Notes: a model not told the origin generated them from the sequence alone. A stretch of 64,000 nt of DNA from Pseudacidovorax sp. NFM-22 (GCF_021401245.1 NZ_JACBFY010000002.1:992001-1056000); one strand, 5' to 3'. Positions 51,304 through 60,572 are shown, numbered from the stretch's first letter. Numbers and translations: made by a program.

Positions 51304-52434
51304 TCAGGCCGCGGCAGTTGCTGCGCGGGCGGCGTACGCCCGGAACTCGGCGTTTCGCTGATCCAACGCTTCCTGGGTAGGCGGCACCATGATCGGCGCG
51401 CCATGGTGGGCGAAGGCCTGGCACTGCTGCACATAGGGGCGAAGCTGAGCATGGTAAGCCGGCGAAGCGGCCGTCATGTCTCCTCCATGGGCGGTCCAGG
51501 TGGTGGCCAGAAGTTCGGCAGACACCATCGCCAGCGTGGTGCCCATCCCCGAGAGAAGCGCCGCGCAATGCCCGGCATCGCCGATCACGGCGACATTGCC
51601 TTGCGTCCAGCTCGGCATATGCGTCTGGCTGACCGAGTCGAAGTAGAAGCCTTGCGCCGAGGGGTCTGCGAACGCGGCGCGCAGGGCCGGCACCTGCCAC
51701 GCATCGACGGCGGCCGTGAATCGTGCGATCAGATGCCGCTGCGCGTCGAGGTCGCGCCAGTCGTAATCGATCGGCGCACTGGCGGCCACCATCATGGCCT
51801 GCGGGCCGTCGCCCGCGTCACGCACCGCGATCATGAGACCCGGCACGTTGAGCATGGCACGCTCCCAGTCCCGATCAGGCGGCAGGTCCACCAAGGCAAC
51901 GTAGTGGCCGAAGTGGCGGACGTAGTCCTTCTCCGGGCCGAAGGCGAGCCGCCGTACGTTGGAGTGAAGGCCGTCGGCGCCGACCACCAGGTCGTAGCGG
52001 CCGTGGCTGCCATCGCTGAATGCGACATCCACCCCATGCGGGCCATCCGCCAGCGACGCGATGGAGACCTTGAAGCGGAACTCCACGTCCTCGGGCACTG
52101 TATCGAGCAGGATGCGGTTGAGGCGGTCGCGCGTGATCTCGACATCCTCGTCGGTCTCGTTGGCGAACCAGCGCAGATCGAGCGTCGCCACCTGTTGCCC
52201 TGTGCCGTCGAGCACCCGGCCCGGCTCGACGACGCTCACCTTCTGCGCCTGGATGGCGGCCAGGATGCCCATGCGCTGCGCCGTGCCCAACGCCTTTCCA
52301 CGCACGTCGATGGGTGCGCCTCCAGGGCGCAGGCCCCCGGCGCGTTCGACCACGAGGACCCGATGGCCCAGTTGCGCGAACCAATATGCGGCCGACAGTC
52401 CGGCCATGCTGGCACCTGAAACGAGAACGTCCAT
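51304..52434 (-). CDS. FAD-dependent monooxygenase (aromatic hydroxylase type)
   Basis: 376 residues. FAD-binding start DVLVSGASMAGLSAAYWFAQLGH, the DG motif in VGADGLHSNVRRL, and the GD motif VAVIGDAGHCAALLSGMGTTLAM, which define group A flavin hydroxylases. It hydroxylates an aromatic or similar substrate with NAD(P)H and O2. Last gene of the leftward transport/catabolic cluster, 18 bases after the binding-protein gene, so probably acting on the imported compound. Substrate unknown. Confidence 0.88.
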   Translation of the reverse strand: MDVLVSGASMAGLSAAYWFAQLGHRVLVVERAGGLRPGGAPIDVRGKALGTAQRMGILAAIQAQKVSVVEPGRVLDGTGQQVATLDLRWFANETDEDVEITRDRLNRILLDTVPEDVEFRFKVSIASLADGPHGVDVAFSDGSHGRYDLVVGADGLHSNVRRLAFGPEKDYVRHFGHYVALVDLPPDRDWERAMLNVPGLMIAVRDAGDGPQAMMVAASAPIDYDWRDLDAQRHLIARFTAAVDAWQVPALRAAFADPSAQGFYFDSVSQTHMPSWTQGNVAVIGDAGHCAALLSGMGTTLAMVSAELLATTWTAHGGDMTAASPAYHAQLRPYVQQCQAFAHHGAPIMVPPTQEALDQRNAEFRAYAARAATAAA

Positions 52435-52452
52435 GGTGGGGCTCCTCGGGGG

Positions 52453-53550
52453 CTAGAGCTTGAAGGACCTGGCCATGCTGACCACCGCCTGCTTGTCGAA
52501 GGCGTTGATGTCGTCGATCAGCTCGTTGGTGAACAGGCGGTTCGGGTCGCCGAGTTCCTCGGCAAGGCGCGGGTTCCTGCTGCTCTCGGCTGCCAGGTCG
52601 ACGTTGGCTTTCCACTCCGCCAGCGATGAGGCGCCCATGCGCTGGTCGGGGTCATCGGGGCGCCGCATCCAGCTGTTCTTGCGGTCCTTCAGGATGAAGT
52701 TCAGCTCCTTGCGTGCCTCGTCCAGGCTGCGGCTCTTGGGCTTGCTCTCGGGATACACCGCCCAGTGCAGGTCGATGGCGGCATCGAGATTGGCATTGGA
52801 GAAGATCGTCGACTTCGCGATGCCCTGGAACAGTGCCACCAGGGATTTGCGGTCCTCCTTGAGCAGCTTGCGGGGCACGCACAGCCAGCCCGAGCCCAGC
52901 TGTGCGAATTTCGGCGTCAGTGGCACGTAGCGCAGCGGGGTGCCGACGAGTTCGATGCGGGCGGTCGCGGTGTCGAAGGCCACCATCGCATCCACGCGGT
53001 CTGCGTCGATCGCTGCGCCAGCCGGCGCGCCATCGCCGATGGCGATGTATTCGCATTTGTCGTCCTTCAGGCCCAGCTCGGCCAGCATGGCCTTGAGGAC
53101 GACCACGCCACTGTCGCCCTGGCTGCGCACACCGATGCGCTTGCCGGCCAGGTCGGCCACCGACTTGATGGGGCTCGATGGCTTGACCACCACCGTGTTG
53201 GCATTGCCCGGCAGCCACTTGTAGACGCTCACCAAGTCCAGCGACGGGTCCTTGGTCATGGCCGGCAGCAGGATGCCGGGGACCGCGGGTCCGAACTCCA
53301 CATGCCCGGCGCGCAGGCTCTGCAGTGCCTGCGTCATGCTCGACATGTTGACGTATTCGGGATCGACGCCATTGGGCTTGTAGAAGTTCAGCCGCGGATG
53401 CTGTCCCGCAGTGACGAAGCATTGCTGCGGGTCGTTGACGGCGGCCGTGTTGGCCAGCCTCATCACCCGCACGTTCTGTGCGATGGCCGGCAGGCCCCCG
53501 CCAAGGCCCAGGGCAGCCAGGCCCAGGCCGAAATCACGACGATTCAACAT
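52453..53550 (-). CDS. ABC transporter substrate-binding protein (SsuA/TauA/ThiY-like)
   Basis: 365 residues. Tat-type signal MLNRRDFGLGLAALGLGGGLPA with RR at residues 4-5, cleavage near AIAQ. Type 2 periplasmic-binding fold with MRLANTAAVNDPQQCFVTAGQ and AGKRIGVRSQGDSGVVVLKAM. AAGGAACG ribosome site before the ATG; an upstream ATG is unlikely. Member of an importer with permease 53593 and ATPase 54503. Substrate uncertain; sulfonate, taurine, nitrate-type or aromatic ligands are typical of the family. Confidence 0.85.
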   Translation of the reverse strand: MLNRRDFGLGLAALGLGGGLPAIAQNVRVMRLANTAAVNDPQQCFVTAGQHPRLNFYKPNGVDPEYVNMSSMTQALQSLRAGHVEFGPAVPGILLPAMTKDPSLDLVSVYKWLPGNANTVVVKPSSPIKSVADLAGKRIGVRSQGDSGVVVLKAMLAELGLKDDKCEYIAIGDGAPAGAAIDADRVDAMVAFDTATARIELVGTPLRYVPLTPKFAQLGSGWLCVPRKLLKEDRKSLVALFQGIAKSTIFSNANLDAAIDLHWAVYPESKPKSRSLDEARKELNFILKDRKNSWMRRPDDPDQRMGASSLAEWKANVDLAAESSRNPRLAEELGDPNRLFTNELIDDINAFDKQAVVSMARSFKL

Positions 53551-53592
53551 GACGCGTTCCTTCATGAAATGGCAAGCGGTTGGGCGCAACGG

Positions 53593-54489
53593 TCAGACGC
53601 TGACCGTGCGCTGCGAGGTATCGGCGGGCATCCAGTGCAGCACGCGGCGCTGCACGCGGCGCAACACGTCGGTCATCACGATGCCGATCACCGACAGCAC
53701 CACGCAGACCGCGAAGCTGCCGCCCGTGTCGGCCTGGGCCTCCATCTGCAGGATCAGCACGCCCAGCCCTGCCTGCGCGCCGACGAACTCGCCCACCACG
53801 GCCCCCACCACGCTGAAGGCCGCGGCCATGTTGAGGCCGGCGAAGATATAGGGCAGTGCGCTCGGGAACTTGGCCTTGCGGAAGATCTGCCAACGCGTGG
53901 CCGACAGGGAGCGCAGCAGGTCGATGCGGTCCGCATCCACGGCCTTGAAGCCGGCGATGCTGGTCACCAGCACCGGAAAGAAGGTGAGCAGGCAGATGAT
54001 CATCACCTTGGAGCCGATGCCGAAGCCCAGCCACACCACGATGATCGGTGCGATGGCCACCTTGGGCACGCTCTGCAGCGCTGCGACGTAGGGCTCCAGC
54101 AGCGCCTCGAGCTTCGGCATCTGCGATACCACGATGCCGATCGCCAGGCCGACACCGCTGCCGATGAGGAAGCCCAGCAGGATCTCGGCCACGGTCACAC
54201 CGCCGTGATACCAGAAGCCGTCCTTCGCCATCGGGCTGGTGGCCAGCCCCCGCCAGAGGGCGACAGCGATGTCGCTGACCGGCGGCACCAGGTGCACGGG
54301 CACCTTGAACAGACGGACTGCGCCTTCCCATGCGCCCAACAGGGCAACGAGCAGGAGCATCGACTGCACGCGCGTCGAGGCGAGCAGGCGGGTGCGCCGC
54401 ACGCGCGGCGCCGGGCGTAGCGGCATCTTGGGGGTGGCGGACGCGGGGGGCGTCCCTGCGTCGTCCTGGGTCAGCATGGCGGTGCTCAT
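53593..54489 (-). CDS. ABC transporter permease (SsuC/TauC-like)
   Basis: 298 residues with six membrane helices and the EAA-loop stretch DADRIDLLRSLSATRWQIFRKAKFPSALPYIFAG, typical of BPD-type importer permeases. A long soluble N-terminal extension of 40 residues precedes the first helix. In the order ATPase-permease-binding protein, 13 bases after the ATPase stop. Confidence 0.9.
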   Translation of the reverse strand: MSTAMLTQDDAGTPPASATPKMPLRPAPRVRRTRLLASTRVQSMLLLVALLGAWEGAVRLFKVPVHLVPPVSDIAVALWRGLATSPMAKDGFWYHGGVTVAEILLGFLIGSGVGLAIGIVVSQMPKLEALLEPYVAALQSVPKVAIAPIIVVWLGFGIGSKVMIICLLTFFPVLVTSIAGFKAVDADRIDLLRSLSATRWQIFRKAKFPSALPYIFAGLNMAAAFSVVGAVVGEFVGAQAGLGVLILQMEAQADTGGSFAVCVVLSVIGIVMTDVLRRVQRRVLHWMPADTSQRTVSV

Positions 54490-54502
54490 GGCGGGTCCTC
54501 GG

Positions 54503-55303
54503 TCAGTCGAAGGAGGCAGCGTGGGAGAAGCGTTCGCGGATGGAGGCGGACGCGGCGGCGAAATCGGGATGCGACATCACGTCCATTGCACGGGGGCGTG
54601 GCAGGTCGATCGTCAGCACGCGCTCCAGCGTGCCGGGGCGCGGCGACATCACGAAGACGCGATCCCCGAGGAACACCGCCTCGGGAATGGAGTGCGTGAT
54701 GAGGACGACCGTCTTGCCGCTCTCCATCCAGATGCGCTGCAGCTCCAGGTTCATGCGCTCGCGCGTCATGGCGTCCAGGGCGCCGAAGGGCTCGTCCATC
54801 AGCAGGATCTTGGGATCGTGCAGCAGCGCCCGCGCGATCGAGGCGCGCTGCTGCATGCCGCCGCTGAGCTGGCGTGGCAGCTTGTGCTCGAAGCCCTCGA
54901 GCCGCACCATGGCCAGCAGCTGCATCGCACGGTCGCGCGCCTGCTTGAACGGAATGCCCAGCACCTCGGCCGGCAGCATGACGTTCTCCAGGATGGTGCG
55001 CCACGGCAGCAGGATCGAACTCTGGAACACCACGCCGACGTCGCGTCGCGTGCCGTGGATGGGTTGTCCGTCGAGGGTGACCCGCCCGATGTCGTAGTCG
55101 AGCAGGCCGGCCAGGATGCGAAGCAGCGTGCTCTTGCCGCAGCCACTGGGCCCCACGATCGTGACGAAGCTGCCCTGCTCGATGCTGCAGTCGACATCCT
55201 TCAGCGCCAGCACGCCATCGCTGCCGTCGCCGAAATGCTTGGAAAGGCCCTCGATGCGGATGTAGTCGGGGCGTCCGCGGGCCCGTTCGGGGTTCGTGCT
55301 CAT
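54503..55303 (-). CDS. ABC transporter ATP-binding protein (SsuB/TauB-like)
   Basis: 266 residues. Walker A GPSGCGKSTLLRILAG, Q-loop region VFQSSILLPWRTILENVMLP, signature LSGGMQQRASIARAL, Walker B LLMDEPFGALDAMTRE, and switch His in LITHSIPEAVFL. Energises the importer. Its start overlaps the stop of the upstream hydrolase (ATGA), so the two are translationally linked. Confidence 0.95.
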   Translation of the reverse strand: MSTNPERARGRPDYIRIEGLSKHFGDGSDGVLALKDVDCSIEQGSFVTIVGPSGCGKSTLLRILAGLLDYDIGRVTLDGQPIHGTRRDVGVVFQSSILLPWRTILENVMLPAEVLGIPFKQARDRAMQLLAMVRLEGFEHKLPRQLSGGMQQRASIARALLHDPKILLMDEPFGALDAMTRERMNLELQRIWMESGKTVVLITHSIPEAVFLGDRVFVMSPRPGTLERVLTIDLPRPRAMDVMSHPDFAAASASIRERFSHAASFD

Positions 55304-56091
55304 GCCTTGGCTCCTTCAGGGTGGAGGAAACGAACGATGTGCTGGGCCAGCACCTGCGGCGCCTGCAGTGCCGTGACATGGCCCACGCCGGGCAGCAACA
55401 CGGTGTCCGCGTTCCGGATGCGCCCAGCCATGGACAGGGTGACGCCGGGCGGCACCACGCGGTCGAGTTCGCCGGCGAGCACCAGCGTCGGCGCGACGAT
55501 GTCGGCCACCCCTCGCTCCAGCGTGGTGCGCACGGTGGCGCCGCGCCGTGCCGAGCGGACCGATGCCGGCAGCGCGCCGGCGAACAGGCGGCGCAGCTCC
55601 GGGCGCGTGCGCAGGAAGTCCTCGGGAAAGAACCAGGTGGCCAGTTCCTCCGCCGTGGAAGGCAGACCGGCGCGCAGCGCGGCCAGCCGGGGCGCATCGG
55701 GACACAACTCCTCGTAGGGGCGCGGCAGCGGCCAGGTGCTGCCGAGCACGAGGTGGTCGACCGCGCGCGGATGCAGCAGCGCGAGCGCCTGTGCCACACG
55801 CCCACCGAAGGACGAGCCGAACACATGGGCGCGCCGGAAGCCCAGTGCCTGCAGGAGCTGCTGCGCATCGCCGGCCAGGTCGGCCAGGGTGGCAGGACGC
55901 TCTGGCGCCTCGGTCTCGCCGCAGTCGCGCTGGTCGTACGCGATCACGGTGAAATGCGGCGCGAGCAGTGGCACCAGCGCGCTGAACATCTGCCTCGATG
56001 CCTCGGCGCCGTGCATGAGCAGCAGCGCGTCGCCTTTGCCCTCGACATCGCAAGCGATGCGCGTCTCGCCGGCCTGGACGAAGCGGGTCAT
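55300..56091 (-). CDS. Alpha/beta hydrolase in the transport/catabolic operon
   Basis: 263 residues. Nucleophile elbow FGSSFGGRVAQ, acid in VLAGELDRVVPPG, His in GVGHVTALQAP, and an oxyanion region LLLMHGAEASRQMF. Resembles MhpC/carboxylesterase-type hydrolases of aromatic breakdown. Overlaps the VOC gene by four bases upstream and the ATPase start downstream. The ATG at 56091 fits the fold; the frame is open far upstream. Confidence 0.87.
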   Translation of the reverse strand: MTRFVQAGETRIACDVEGKGDALLLMHGAEASRQMFSALVPLLAPHFTVIAYDQRDCGETEAPERPATLADLAGDAQQLLQALGFRRAHVFGSSFGGRVAQALALLHPRAVDHLVLGSTWPLPRPYEELCPDAPRLAALRAGLPSTAEELATWFFPEDFLRTRPELRRLFAGALPASVRSARRGATVRTTLERGVADIVAPTLVLAGELDRVVPPGVTLSMAGRIRNADTVLLPGVGHVTALQAPQVLAQHIVRFLHPEGAKA

Positions 56092-56495
56092 GCCGTCGCT
56101 CCCTCTTCCTGGTCCATCCAGAAGGTCATCTCGATGCGCAGGCCGCGTGGATCGTGCAGGAAAAGCTGGTGGATCGCCCAGCCAGGGATCGGCGCCTCGG
56201 TGAAGTCGACGCCTGACGCGCGAAGGTGCGCGCGCATCTCCGCCAGGCCACGCGCGCGAAACGAGATGTGGTCCACATGGCCGGTGGCCGGCAGGGCGGG
56301 GGCGTCGGCGCTCTCCAGATGAGCGTAGAGATGGACGATGGGCTGCCCATCGGCGTAGAGCCACGCGCCGGGCGCCGGGATGTCGGGCCGCGCGCCCACA
56401 ACCAGCCGCATGACGCGGGTGTAGAAGTCCGTCAGCGGCGGCAGCTCGTCAGGCGTGCAGCGGATCGTGAAGTGGTGCAGAGAGTGAACAGGCAT
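56088..56495 (-). CDS. VOC (glyoxalase/extradiol dioxygenase-like) family protein
   Basis: 135 residues, two beta-alpha-beta-beta-beta units. LHHFTIRCTPDELPPLTDFYTRVMRLVVG starts the first with a metal-ligand-type His, GHVDHISFRARGLAEM the second, then LFLHDPRGLRIEMTFW with a conserved Glu. Could be a metal-dependent isomerase, dioxygenase or binding protein. ATGA overlap with the hydrolase. Confidence 0.82.
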   Translation of the reverse strand: MPVHSLHHFTIRCTPDELPPLTDFYTRVMRLVVGARPDIPAPGAWLYADGQPIVHLYAHLESADAPALPATGHVDHISFRARGLAEMRAHLRASGVDFTEAPIPGWAIHQLFLHDPRGLRIEMTFWMDQEEGATA

Positions 56496-56522
56496 GCGGG
56501 AGCTCCTGGGTCTGCGGCGCGC

Positions 56523-57098
56523 TCAGGCGCTGAGGGCGGCGTGCGCCGACTGGTCGGTGGGTTCGAAGTGATAGCTCAGTGCCGGTGCGATGGGGACCCA
56601 CCGGGCCGCTGCCAACGCCAACAGCCGGAATTTCAAGACCTGCACCGGGTGCCATCGCGCGGCGGTGCCGAAGACGTTGAACGTCGCGTAGCAGAGCGGC
56701 CCCTGCATGAGAGGCACGTTGACCACGCTGCGCAGGCCGAAAGCCCGCATCTGCTCGAAGTCGTCAAAGTGTTTGGCCAGCTCAGCTTCGCCCTCACCGA
56801 TGAAGGGGCGGCCCTCGACGAACAGGCGATGTGTCCAGCGCGTGAGCGTCTTGCGCTTGGTGCCATTCACCGGAAAAGTGCCCGACGCGGAGGAGTAGAA
56901 GCGCCGCAGCAGCACCTGGCCGGGTGCGTCGTCCGCGCATGTCACGTTCTGCTGGATGCTGAAGATGCCGCCGCCCGCGATCCGGTCGCGGCAGGCGTCG
57001 ATCAGCGCCAGCGCCTGCGGCGCGTCGGTCGTAGCCGCCAGCATGTCGAGAAATTCGGCCGTGACGGCGGAAGGGGCGGTCGTTTCTTGCGCTTGCAT
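56523..57098 (-). CDS. GAF domain-like protein
   Basis: 191 residues. The stretch GLRSVVNVPLMQGPLCYATFNVFGT in the second half is the GAF-domain core (VNVPL), and RRFYSSASGTFPVNGTKRK precedes it. No DNA-binding or kinase domain, so it is a stand-alone ligand-binding module. First gene of the leftward cluster, read divergently from the LysR. Such GAF proteins occur next to aromatic-catabolic and ABC-importer genes. Confidence 0.75.
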   Translation of the reverse strand: MQAQETTAPSAVTAEFLDMLAATTDAPQALALIDACRDRIAGGGIFSIQQNVTCADDAPGQVLLRRFYSSASGTFPVNGTKRKTLTRWTHRLFVEGRPFIGEGEAELAKHFDDFEQMRAFGLRSVVNVPLMQGPLCYATFNVFGTAARWHPVQVLKFRLLALAAARWVPIAPALSYHFEPTDQSAHAALSA

Positions 57099-57166
57099 GC
57101 AAAAAGTCTAGGACCGCGAATTCACCAAAATGAAATAAATTCTGATGAACCGATAACCGTCAAGTT

Positions 57167-58144
57167 ATGGCCATGCCGAGTGCAAGAGACCCCGCCACCG
57201 AGCTGCATCACGCCCTGCTGTCGCGCCTGAAGCTTCGGCAACTGGCACTGCTGCAAACCATCGACCGTCACAGGTCCCTCGGCCGTGTCGCCGCCGAAAT
57301 GCAGCTGAGTCAGCCGGCGATCACCAAGGCCCTGCACGAGATCGAGGACATCTTCGGCAGTGCGCTGTTCGTGCGCAGCGCCCGCGGGATGACGCCGACG
57401 CCCGTCGGCGACGCCGTGCTGCACTACGCACGCCGGTGGCTGGCAGAACTCGAAGCCACGACGCGTGTGCTGACCTCGATCGGAGCGGGCCGCAGTGGCC
57501 GCCTGCGGCTGGGCCTGACGCAGCAGGTGCCCCAGCAGCTGATGTCTGCCGCGCTGACGCACCTGCTCGACCGCTCGCCGCGCATCTCGGTGGTGGTGCG
57601 CGAAGGCACCACCGATGAACTGGTGGCGAACGTTCTGGCGCGCGAGATCGACTGCGCCATCGGACGCTCGTATGACGGCGATGCCGGCGGGCTCGTCCAG
57701 CAGGCCATCTACGCGCAGGAGCCCTGCCTGATCGTTGGCGCACGCAACGTGAAGCGGCTCTCGCGCGGGCCCCTCGATTGGGCGAAGCTCGCGCAGCTCG
57801 ACTGGATCCTCCCGCCCCCCAACACGCCCATGCGCCGCACCTACAACGCGGTGTTCGTCGGAGCCGGCGTGCAGCCGCCCTTGCCCATCCTGGAGACGAC
57901 CTCGCTTCGCAGTATCGAGACGGTGTTGCGCCAGGAGCCCAACGCCGTCACGATCTTCGCGCGCGATGTGATGGAGGAAATGGCAAGAGCCAGCGGGTGG
58001 GCGGCGCTGCCCTACCGCCTGAACTGGAGCCTGCCACCAGTGAGCTTCTTCACGCTCGAGGACCTCGACGGCCATCCTGCTGTCCAGGCGCTGCGTGAAG
58101 TCGTGGTCGCCACCGCCCGGCGCATGAAGCAGCAGCCTGCCTGA
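57167..58144 (+). CDS. LysR family regulator of the leftward transport/catabolic cluster
   Basis: 325 residues, with helix-turn-helix HRSLGRVAAEMQLSQPAITKALHEIEDIFG near 38-66 and effector domain from about 110; the subgroup resembles GbpR/PcaQ-type regulators of aromatic or sugar-acid breakdown. The 68-base divergent spacer is AT-rich for this genome and carries TTCACC...GATGAA inverted halves. Alternative start six bases downstream. It should control the GAF-VOC-hydrolase-ABC-monooxygenase operon. Confidence 0.87.
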   Translation: MAMPSARDPATELHHALLSRLKLRQLALLQTIDRHRSLGRVAAEMQLSQPAITKALHEIEDIFGSALFVRSARGMTPTPVGDAVLHYARRWLAELEATTRVLTSIGAGRSGRLRLGLTQQVPQQLMSAALTHLLDRSPRISVVVREGTTDELVANVLAREIDCAIGRSYDGDAGGLVQQAIYAQEPCLIVGARNVKRLSRGPLDWAKLAQLDWILPPPNTPMRRTYNAVFVGAGVQPPLPILETTSLRSIETVLRQEPNAVTIFARDVMEEMARASGWAALPYRLNWSLPPVSFFTLEDLDGHPAVQALREVVVATARRMKQQPA

Positions 58145-58191
58145 TGGTCAGCTGTACGGCCGCTAGGCGGCCGTACCCCGCGCTGCCGTCC

Positions 58192-59358
58192 TCAGGCGCC
58201 CGGTGCCGGCCCGGTGTAGCGTGCACGCGGCCGGATCAGCGTGCCCGTGGCCTGCTGCTCCAGCGCGTGGGCGATCCAGCCCACGGCACGCGCCAGGGCG
58301 AACAGCACCAGTGGGGCATGCGTCGGCAACCGGTGCGCGGTGGTGAGGGCGGCGAGCGCGAAGTCCACGTTGGCCTTCTCGCCCATCAGACGCTCGCCCG
58401 CCTCCCGCAGCTCGGCATAGGGCGCAGGCAGGTCGATGTGGGCAAGCAGCGCCTGGCACCGCACATCGCCTTGCGGATAGAGCGGATGGCCGAAGGCCGG
58501 CAGCCGCCGGCCCAGCGACAGCCATTCGTGCATCGCCGCGTCCACGCCCTCGCGCTTGGCCGCGCGGACGAGGCCCAGCGTGGCGCGGGCGGCGCCACCA
58601 TGCAAAGGACCGCTCAGCGCCGCCAAGCCAGTCAGCACGCTGGCGGCCAGCGAGGCGCCGGTGGAGGCCGTGACCCGCGCCGCGAAGGTGGAGGCATTGA
58701 GTTCGTGGTCCGCCAGCAGCACCAGCGCGCGCCGGATCAGGTCGGCCGCCTTCGGCCGGCGCCAGGCGGCGGCCAAGCGCTCGTGCACGCGCTCGCCGCG
58801 CGACGGGCCGGCCAGTGCATCGGCCAGCAGGCCCATGAGCCCTGCTGCTTCATGGAGCAGTGCGGGGCGGCCCCGGCCGCGTGCTGGCGGATCGGCCGCG
58901 GCACGCGCCGCCAGCGCCGTCATCGCGGTCGCGAGTGGGGCGGCGGACGAAGCCGGTGCGCCTGGTGATGCCGGCGAGGCAAAGGGATGCGCCGGCCCGT
59001 CCCACAGTAGCGCGGACACCTGCTCCAGCGTGCCCTCTTCTGCCAGCGCACAGGCATCCTGCCCGCGGTAGTAGAGCCGCCCGGCCACCTCCGTCGAGAG
59101 GCCCGAGGCCAGCACCGGTTCGCCCCACTGGATGGCCTCCCCTGCCAGCACCGCGTCGCTGCGCCGGCCCTGCCGGCGCGCGGCCAGGCGCTGCACGTCG
59201 TCGCGGTGGTAGAGGCTGCGCCGCGGGTCGGCCGTGTCGGCCCGCGTGCGGATGCGACCGCGGCTCACGTTGGCATAGAGCGTCTGCGGACGCACTTTCA
59301 GCAAGGCCAGGGCATCGGCGGCAGGCAGCCACAGCGGGAGCTTCTCGGCAGCGGTCAT
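58192..59358 (-). CDS. Citrate synthase-like protein with N-terminal helix-turn-helix
   Basis: 388 residues. N-terminal excisionase/MerR-like winged helix (LPAADALALLKVRPQTLYANVSRGRIRTRAD, YHRDDVQRLA) at about 10-62, then a citrate-synthase fold with catalytic His motifs GPLHGGAARA and AFGHPLYPQGD and the catalytic Asp in KANVDFALA. The start ATG at 59358 is preferred over one at 59391 that falls inside the palindromic intergenic region. It might be a DNA-binding regulator with a citrate-synthase sensor, or an enzyme. Divergent from its paralogue at 59445. Confidence 0.83.
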   Translation of the reverse strand: MTAAEKLPLWLPAADALALLKVRPQTLYANVSRGRIRTRADTADPRRSLYHRDDVQRLAARRQGRRSDAVLAGEAIQWGEPVLASGLSTEVAGRLYYRGQDACALAEEGTLEQVSALLWDGPAHPFASPASPGAPASSAAPLATAMTALAARAAADPPARGRGRPALLHEAAGLMGLLADALAGPSRGERVHERLAAAWRRPKAADLIRRALVLLADHELNASTFAARVTASTGASLAASVLTGLAALSGPLHGGAARATLGLVRAAKREGVDAAMHEWLSLGRRLPAFGHPLYPQGDVRCQALLAHIDLPAPYAELREAGERLMGEKANVDFALAALTTAHRLPTHAPLVLFALARAVGWIAHALEQQATGTLIRPRARYTGPAPGA

Positions 59359-59391
59359 GTTGATGAAATGAATCAAGATTGACGTCAACAT
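59357..59391. promoter_or_regulatory. Palindromic operator between the citrate-synthase paralogues
   Basis: ATGTTGA (59357-59363) and TCAACAT (59385-59391) form an inverted repeat, with a perfect 10-base palindrome TTGACGTCAA at 59379-59388. It overlaps the start of the HTH protein, a plausible autoregulatory site. Confidence 0.55.
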
Positions 59392-59444
59392 TGTGCGGTT
59401 TCCACAATGCCTCGCATCCCCAACGACACACGAAAGGCTGCGAC

Positions 59445-60572
59445 ATGACGGACGACGACAACGGGCTCGAGGGCGTGGTGGCGGCCCACACGGTGCTGTC
59501 CGAGGTGGACGGCGCTGCGGGCCGGCTGGTGCTGCGCGGCCATGCGCTGGACGACATCGCTGGCCGCTGGCGCTACGAAGAGGTTCTGGCGCTGCTCTGG
59601 CAGGACTTCTTCGCGCAGCTGCCTGCGGCGCCGGAGCTGGCCCTTGCGCTGGGCCATGCGCGCACCGACGTCGCGGCCCTGCTGCGCGCGGACGATCGCG
59701 CCACGCTGTCGGCCCTGACGCCGCTGGAAGCCATGCGCGCCCTGCTCGCCCGCGTGCCCGATGGCGACGACCTGTCCACGGCCCTGCGCCTGGTGGCGGC
59801 GCCCGTCGTCTTCACGGCGGCGGTGCTGCGCTGGAAGGTGGGCGAGCCGGCCCTTGTGCCCGAGCCCGAGGCTTCCCATGCGGCCGACTTCCTGCGCATG
59901 GTGTCTGGCCGGCCGGCCACGTCGGCCCAGGCGGCGGCGCTCGACGCCTACCTGGTCACGGTGGCCGACCACGGCCTCAACGCCTCCACCTTCGCGGCGC
60001 GTGTGGTCGCGTCCACGGGCGCGGGCCTGGCCTCGGCCGTGCTCGCGGGCCTGAGCGCGCTCAAGGGCCCGCTGCATGGCGGCGCGCCGGGGCCGGTGCT
60101 GGACATGCTCGACGCCATCGGCCATGCCGATGCGGCCGCGGGCTGGCTGGAGGCCGCGCTGGACCGTGGCGAGCGGCTGATGGGCTTCGGCCACCGCATC
60201 TACCGCGTGCGCGACCCGCGGGCCGACGCGTTGAAGAAGGCCCTGCGTGGCCTCGCCCAGGCCGGCGGCGTGGAGGCCGGCCGCGTCGCGCTGGCCGAGG
60301 CCGTGGAGCGCGCCGCCCTCGCCTCGCTGCAGGCCCGCAAGCCGGGCCGCGTGCTGGAGACCAATGTGGAGTTCTACACCGCCCTGTTGCTCGAAGCCGT
60401 GGGCCTGCCGCGCGAGGCCTTCACCGCCGTCTTCGCGGCCGGGCGGGTCGGTGGCTGGGTGGCGCATGCGCGCGAGCAGGTGCAGCGCGGGCGGCTGATC
60501 CGGCCGCAGTCGGTGTACGTCGGGCCAGCACCCACGGTCGTCGCCCGGGCGGCCGAGCCGGCCGCGGTCTGA
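59445..60572 (+). CDS. Citrate synthase family protein (CitA-like, no HTH)
   Basis: 375 residues. Citrate-synthase landmarks: HGLNASTFAARVVASTGA, GPLHGGAPGPVLDML, MGFGHRIYRVRDPRADALK, and ETNVEFYTALLLEAVGLP, then AGRVGGWVAHAREQVQRGRLIRP. In the last catalytic position Glu replaces the usual Asp (NVEFY), as also seen in CitA-like proteins of other bacteria. Could make citrate or methylcitrate, or act with its HTH paralogue. AAAGG precedes the ATG. Confidence 0.85.
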   Translation: MTDDDNGLEGVVAAHTVLSEVDGAAGRLVLRGHALDDIAGRWRYEEVLALLWQDFFAQLPAAPELALALGHARTDVAALLRADDRATLSALTPLEAMRALLARVPDGDDLSTALRLVAAPVVFTAAVLRWKVGEPALVPEPEASHAADFLRMVSGRPATSAQAAALDAYLVTVADHGLNASTFAARVVASTGAGLASAVLAGLSALKGPLHGGAPGPVLDMLDAIGHADAAAGWLEAALDRGERLMGFGHRIYRVRDPRADALKKALRGLAQAGGVEAGRVALAEAVERAALASLQARKPGRVLETNVEFYTALLLEAVGLPREAFTAVFAAGRVGGWVAHAREQVQRGRLIRPQSVYVGPAPTVVARAAEPAAV

